From the NCBI GenBank assembly GCA_012729935.1, contig JAAYBY010000107.1:1-36135 (forward strand): a stretch of DNA of 36,135 bases, read 5' to 3'. The notes under the pieces are model-generated. The model was not told the DNA's origin. It worked only from the letters and a program-made list of their open reading frames with translations, and made no database searches. The DNA is from Clostridiaceae bacterium (lineage in GTDB: Bacteria > Bacillota > Clostridia > Saccharofermentanales > UBA5734). Shown piece after piece: positions 33,284 through 36,135 of this stretch. Position 1 is the first letter of the stretch, and every line of letters begins with the position of its first letter. The position numbers and the translations under genes were made by a program.

Positions 33284-33312
33284 ATTTTAGACAGCGGTCC
33301 ATCTTCTGTCAA
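33284..33312 (-). promoter_or_regulatory. Promoter of tRNA-Pro
   Basis: TTGACA (33307-33312), 17 bases and TAAAAT (33284-33289) on the minus strand stand 12 bases before the tRNA 5' end. Confidence 0.8.
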
Positions 33313-33325
33313 GCAAAAGGGCGAA

Positions 33326-33366
33326 GAAAAACCGGTATCCGTGCTTTTCTTATAACGGATACCGGT
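33326..33366 (-). terminator. Rho-independent terminator of pnp
   Basis: A perfect 12-bp stem (33355-33366 with 33331-33342) and a 12-base loop are followed by TTTT on the minus strand, 12 bases after the pnp stop codon. Confidence 0.88.
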
Positions 33367-33378
33367 CTGTTTGCTTAA

Positions 33379-35676
33379 TTAGAAATGACGCTCGTTACGT
33401 CGGCCTGATGAGCCGTTGTCATCGCGTTCGCGTTGTACCGGTCGATTACGTTCAGGAGCATTGCTTCGTTCCTGACGCTCAGGACCGCTGTTTCGGTCAT
33501 GACTGCGGGGATTGCGTCCACCACGTCGACGATCAACAGTAGGACGATCATTCGATCCTTCTGATCGTTGATCCTCGAATCCTTCCGGTTTTTGCTGGGT
33601 ATCGCGAATTGACAGATTAATGCGTCCCTGACTGTCGATCTCCAGCACCTTGACTTTGACCGTATCGCCTTCCTTCACAACGTCTTCAACCCGTTCAACC
33701 CGTCTCCAGGCAAGTTTTGAAATATGGACCAGTCCTTCTTTACCGGGCAGGAATTCGACAAAGGCACCAAAATTCATCAGACGTGTGACAACGCCTTCGA
33801 ATTCCTGGCCAACTGCCGGATCATGCGCGATACCTTCAATCATCTTTAAAGCTTTGTCCGCAGCCGCGCTGTTCGGTGATGCGACAAATACACGGCCATC
33901 ATCTTCAATATCAATCTCAACACCGGTCTCTTCAATGATTCGGTTGATAACTTTACCGCCGGCTCCTATGACTTCGCGGATTTTGTCAACAGGAATCACC
34001 GTTTGAATAATTTTCGGTGCATAAGGTGACAGTTCCTGGCGCGGCTCGCTGATGCACGGTGTGATAACGTCTTCAATGATCTGCAGACGTCCTTTGCGCG
34101 TCATGGCCAGTGCATCTCGGATAATGCCATGCGAAAGGCCGTCCACTTTAATGTCAACCTGAATGGATGTTATTCCTTCAGTTGTGCCGGCTACTTTGAA
34201 ATCCATGTCTCCAAAAAAGTCTTCGATTCCCTGGATATCCATGAAAACCATATAATCGTCTGCTTCCGCATCTTTGACGATGAGGCCAGCAGATATACCG
34301 GCAACCGGACGTTTGATCGGAACACCTGCATCCATCAGAGCCAGCGTACTGGCACAGACAGATCCCTGAGATGTTGATCCATTCGACATTGTGACTTCCG
34401 AGACGCATCGAATAGCATAAGGAAAATCGTCCTCACTGGGCAGGACCGGAACCAGAGAACGTTCTGCCAATGCACCATGACCGATTTCGCGACGGCCAGG
34501 TGAACGCGCGAACTTCGCTTCACCCGTAGAATAGCCGGGCATATTATAGTGATGCATGTATCTTTTTTCATCTTCATTATCCAGGCCATCAAGCTTTTGT
34601 ATTTTAGACAGCGGCCCCAGTGTGCAGGTTGTCAGCACCTGTGTCTGTCCTCTCTGGAACAGGCCGGTCCCGTGAACACGCGGAAGCAGACCAACATCAG
34701 CCGATAAAGGTCTGATTTCATCAAGTCTGCGGCCATCCACACGTCTCTGTTCATTCAACAGATATTCGCGTACCACAAACTTTTCAAGCTGGTCGATTGC
34801 ATCTGCGGTATATGCTTCCCATTCCGGATCGATTGATACCAAATGGGCTTTTGTCTCGTTTAGCAGTTCGGATACCGCTGCATCACGCTCGCTTTTATCA
34901 GCAGCAAGAACCGCATTACGCATCGTTTCATATGCGAAGTCTTTTGTTGCCGCTGTAACAGCTTCCGGCAGTTTATTCGATTCATAGGCAAACTTTTCTT
35001 TGCCGATTTCTGCAACGATTGAATTGATGAATGTGCAGAGTTCCTGTATAACTTTATGTCCTTCGACAATACCTTCAAATACCTTATCATCCGGCACTTC
35101 GTTGGCATTTGCCTCGATCATGCACACTTTCTTGCTGGTTCCGGCCAGAGTGATAATCATCTCACTCGTTTCACGCTGTTTCTCATCCGGATTAATGACG
35201 ATTTCTCCGTCAACCAGTCCTACATGAACGCCGGCAATCGGGCCGTTAAATGGAATGTCCGAGATGCAGGTTGCAATTGATGTGCCGATCATCGCGGCAA
35301 TTTCCGGTGAGCAATCCTGATCAACGGACAACACGAGATTGTTAACCGCAACAGAATTGCGCAGATCTTTTGGGAATAAAGGACGCAGCGGCCGATCGAT
35401 CACACGAGAGGTCAGGATGGCTTTTTCTGTCGGTCGGCCTTCTCTTTTGATGAAGCCGCCGGGAAATTTGCCAACGCTGTACATTTTTTCCTCGTAATCA
35501 ACGCTAAGCGGGAAATAGTCGACGCCCTGACGCGGCTCAGGTGAAGCGGTAATGGTTGACAATATTACGGTCTCACCATACCGGATCAGACACGATCCAT
35601 TCGCGAACTGTGCGATTCGGCCGGTTTCCACGATAAAGGGTCTGCCAGCCAATTCTGTTTGAAAAATTTTCTCCAT
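33379..35676 (-). CDS. pnp: Polynucleotide phosphorylase
   Basis: This 3'-5' phosphorolytic exoribonuclease acts in mRNA decay. It has 765 residues from the ATG at 35676 (GAGGAGG seven bases upstream; the ATG at 35703 has no site). Two RNase PH domains surround a helical domain; the second shows SPGRREIGHGALAERSLVPV and DIQGIEDFFGDMDFKVAGT. The KH domain has VIGAGGKVINRI (Ala where Pro or Ser is usual) at about residues 565-576, and the S1 domain has GVVTRLMNFGAFVEFLPGKE. After S1 comes a tail of about 70 residues rich in Arg, Asn, Glu and Gly, likely disordered. rpsO lies upstream with a terminator between. Confidence 0.97.
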   Translation of the reverse strand: MEKIFQTELAGRPFIVETGRIAQFANGSCLIRYGETVILSTITASPEPRQGVDYFPLSVDYEEKMYSVGKFPGGFIKREGRPTEKAILTSRVIDRPLRPLFPKDLRNSVAVNNLVLSVDQDCSPEIAAMIGTSIATCISDIPFNGPIAGVHVGLVDGEIVINPDEKQRETSEMIITLAGTSKKVCMIEANANEVPDDKVFEGIVEGHKVIQELCTFINSIVAEIGKEKFAYESNKLPEAVTAATKDFAYETMRNAVLAADKSERDAAVSELLNETKAHLVSIDPEWEAYTADAIDQLEKFVVREYLLNEQRRVDGRRLDEIRPLSADVGLLPRVHGTGLFQRGQTQVLTTCTLGPLSKIQKLDGLDNEDEKRYMHHYNMPGYSTGEAKFARSPGRREIGHGALAERSLVPVLPSEDDFPYAIRCVSEVTMSNGSTSQGSVCASTLALMDAGVPIKRPVAGISAGLIVKDAEADDYMVFMDIQGIEDFFGDMDFKVAGTTEGITSIQVDIKVDGLSHGIIRDALAMTRKGRLQIIEDVITPCISEPRQELSPYAPKIIQTVIPVDKIREVIGAGGKVINRIIEETGVEIDIEDDGRVFVASPNSAAADKALKMIEGIAHDPAVGQEFEGVVTRLMNFGAFVEFLPGKEGLVHISKLAWRRVERVEDVVKEGDTVKVKVLEIDSQGRINLSIRDTQQKPEGFEDQRSEGSNDRPTVDRRRGGRNPRSHDRNSGPERQERSNAPERNRPVQRERDDNGSSGRRNERHF

Positions 35677-35742
35677 AAAGGTTCCTCCTCGGGTATGCAG
35701 CATATTTGCGCTGCTTGTTCTGAACCCGCGGAGCGGTAGACT

Positions 35743-35800
35743 GTAGATTCCATTCCCGGACTGTTCCGGACGCGCAATCTACCTGCTACTGCCCGCAGGT
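35743..35800 (-). ncRNA. Structured rpsO-pnp spacer (possible pnp leader)
   Basis: In the minus-strand RNA, CCGGA/TCCGG (35756-35769) forms a tight hairpin enclosed by AATCTAC/GTAGATT (35776-35782 with 35743-35749); ACCTGC/GCAGGT (35781-35800) forms an adjacent stem that overlaps the outer one by two bases. It may be a leader where pnp is autoregulated, as known in E. coli; that role here is inference. Confidence 0.35.
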
Positions 35801-35814
35801 TGCTCTCAAATTGT

Positions 35815-35842
35815 GAAAATGGTGAGCGGAAACCGCTCACCA
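35815..35842 (-). terminator. Rho-independent terminator after rpsO
   Basis: A perfect 10-bp stem, TGGTGAGCGG with CCGCTCACCA, and a TTT loop are followed by TTTTC on the minus strand, 10 bases after the rpsO stop. Confidence 0.82.
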
Positions 35843-35852
35843 GAACACGTTT

Positions 35853-36116
35853 TTACTTTCTGATATTCAGTTTGCTGATAATGGCACGATAACGTTCGAT
35901 ATCGATACGGATCAGATAGTCGAGCATACCGCGTCTCTGGCCGACCATCATCAGAAGGCCACGGCGGGAATGATGATCATTCTTGTGTTCCTTCAAATGC
36001 CCGGTGAGATGGTTGATGCGTTCTGTTAAAAGTGCAATCTGTACTTCCGGTGAACCGGTATCGCCCTCGTGTAAACCATAAGTAGCGATCAGTTCTGCTT
36101 TTCTCTCTTTGTCCAT
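35853..36116 (-). CDS. rpsO: 30S ribosomal protein S15
   Basis: S15 binds the central domain of 16S rRNA early in small-subunit assembly. It has 87 residues, close to the standard 88-89. Motifs are GDTGSPEVQIALLTERINHL, THHLKEHKNDHHSRRG-like HLKEHKNDHHSRRGLLMMVG, QRRGMLDYLI and RYRAIISKLNIRK. AAGGAGGAACT precedes the ATG. The promoter lies beyond the right edge. The rpsO-pnp order is widely conserved. Confidence 0.98.
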   Translation of the reverse strand: MDKERKAELIATYGLHEGDTGSPEVQIALLTERINHLTGHLKEHKNDHHSRRGLLMMVGQRRGMLDYLIRIDIERYRAIISKLNIRK

Positions 36117-36135
36117 AGTTCCTCCTTAATGTGCC

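Noticed and set aside
36117..36135. S15 autoregulatory leader of rpsO
   Set aside because: Only 19 bases upstream of the start are in the window, enough to show the ribosome site but no structure.

Overview
The window looks like core chromosome from a member of the Bacillota (Firmicutes) of moderate GC, probably a clostridial or erysipelotrichial lineage; I cannot name a genus. The evidence is the gene order (rpsO-pnp, smc-ftsY-ylxM-ffh, recA-recX), strong AGGAGG-type ribosome binding sites with ATG/GTG starts, TTGACA-N17-TATAAT promoters, and a Gram-positive type SOS box (GAAC-N4-GTTC) in front of recA. Almost every gene is on the minus strand, so transcription runs from high to low coordinates.

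Layout. Positions 1-6420 hold acpP, rnc, smc and ftsY (lipid carrier, RNA processing, chromosome condensation, protein targeting), then ylxM-ffh from their own promoter; ffh runs off the left edge. Positions 6556-8549 hold rimO-pgsA. Positions 8628-10381 are the SOS-controlled recA-recX unit, closed by a terminator. Positions 10435-21832 form one tightly packed minus-strand run: proC-rnhA-Nudix-ftsK/spoIIIE-ygiQ-folD-rmuC-cinA-murJ. The proC promoter faces a divergent tRNA-Trp gene, and both promoters carry the same palindrome at their -10 box. Positions 22342-24843 are the only plus-strand protein block in the core: a MATE/ANKH-like membrane protein and an azlC-azlD branched-chain amino-acid exporter. 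Positions 24844-30088 are a minus-strand three-gene unit: a large LacZ-like glycoside hydrolase family 2 protein, an M20 amidohydrolase and a metallophosphoesterase. Positions 33195-36116 hold tRNA-Pro, pnp and rpsO.

The accessory part is an AT-rich insertion of about 2.95 kb between a complete tRNA-Pro(GGG) gene (33195-33271) and a perfect 48-bp copy of that tRNA's 3' part (30242-30289). This is the footprint of tyrosine-recombinase integration into a tRNA. It carries a recombinase reduced to its catalytic domain, placed next to the intact tRNA, and a two-gene cargo: a Thr-rich lipoprotein with seven 18-bp tandem repeats, and a membrane-anchored ComEC-type metallo-beta-lactamase-fold protein. 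Both cargo proteins end in the same roughly 49-residue His/Cys domain, so they probably form one surface system. The original tRNA terminator is left stranded beside the displaced tRNA fragment.

The other striking item is the LacZ-like protein. It keeps the family scaffold over 961 residues with no frameshift, but both catalytic glutamate positions and several active-site motifs are replaced, so it reads as a conserved pseudoenzyme.
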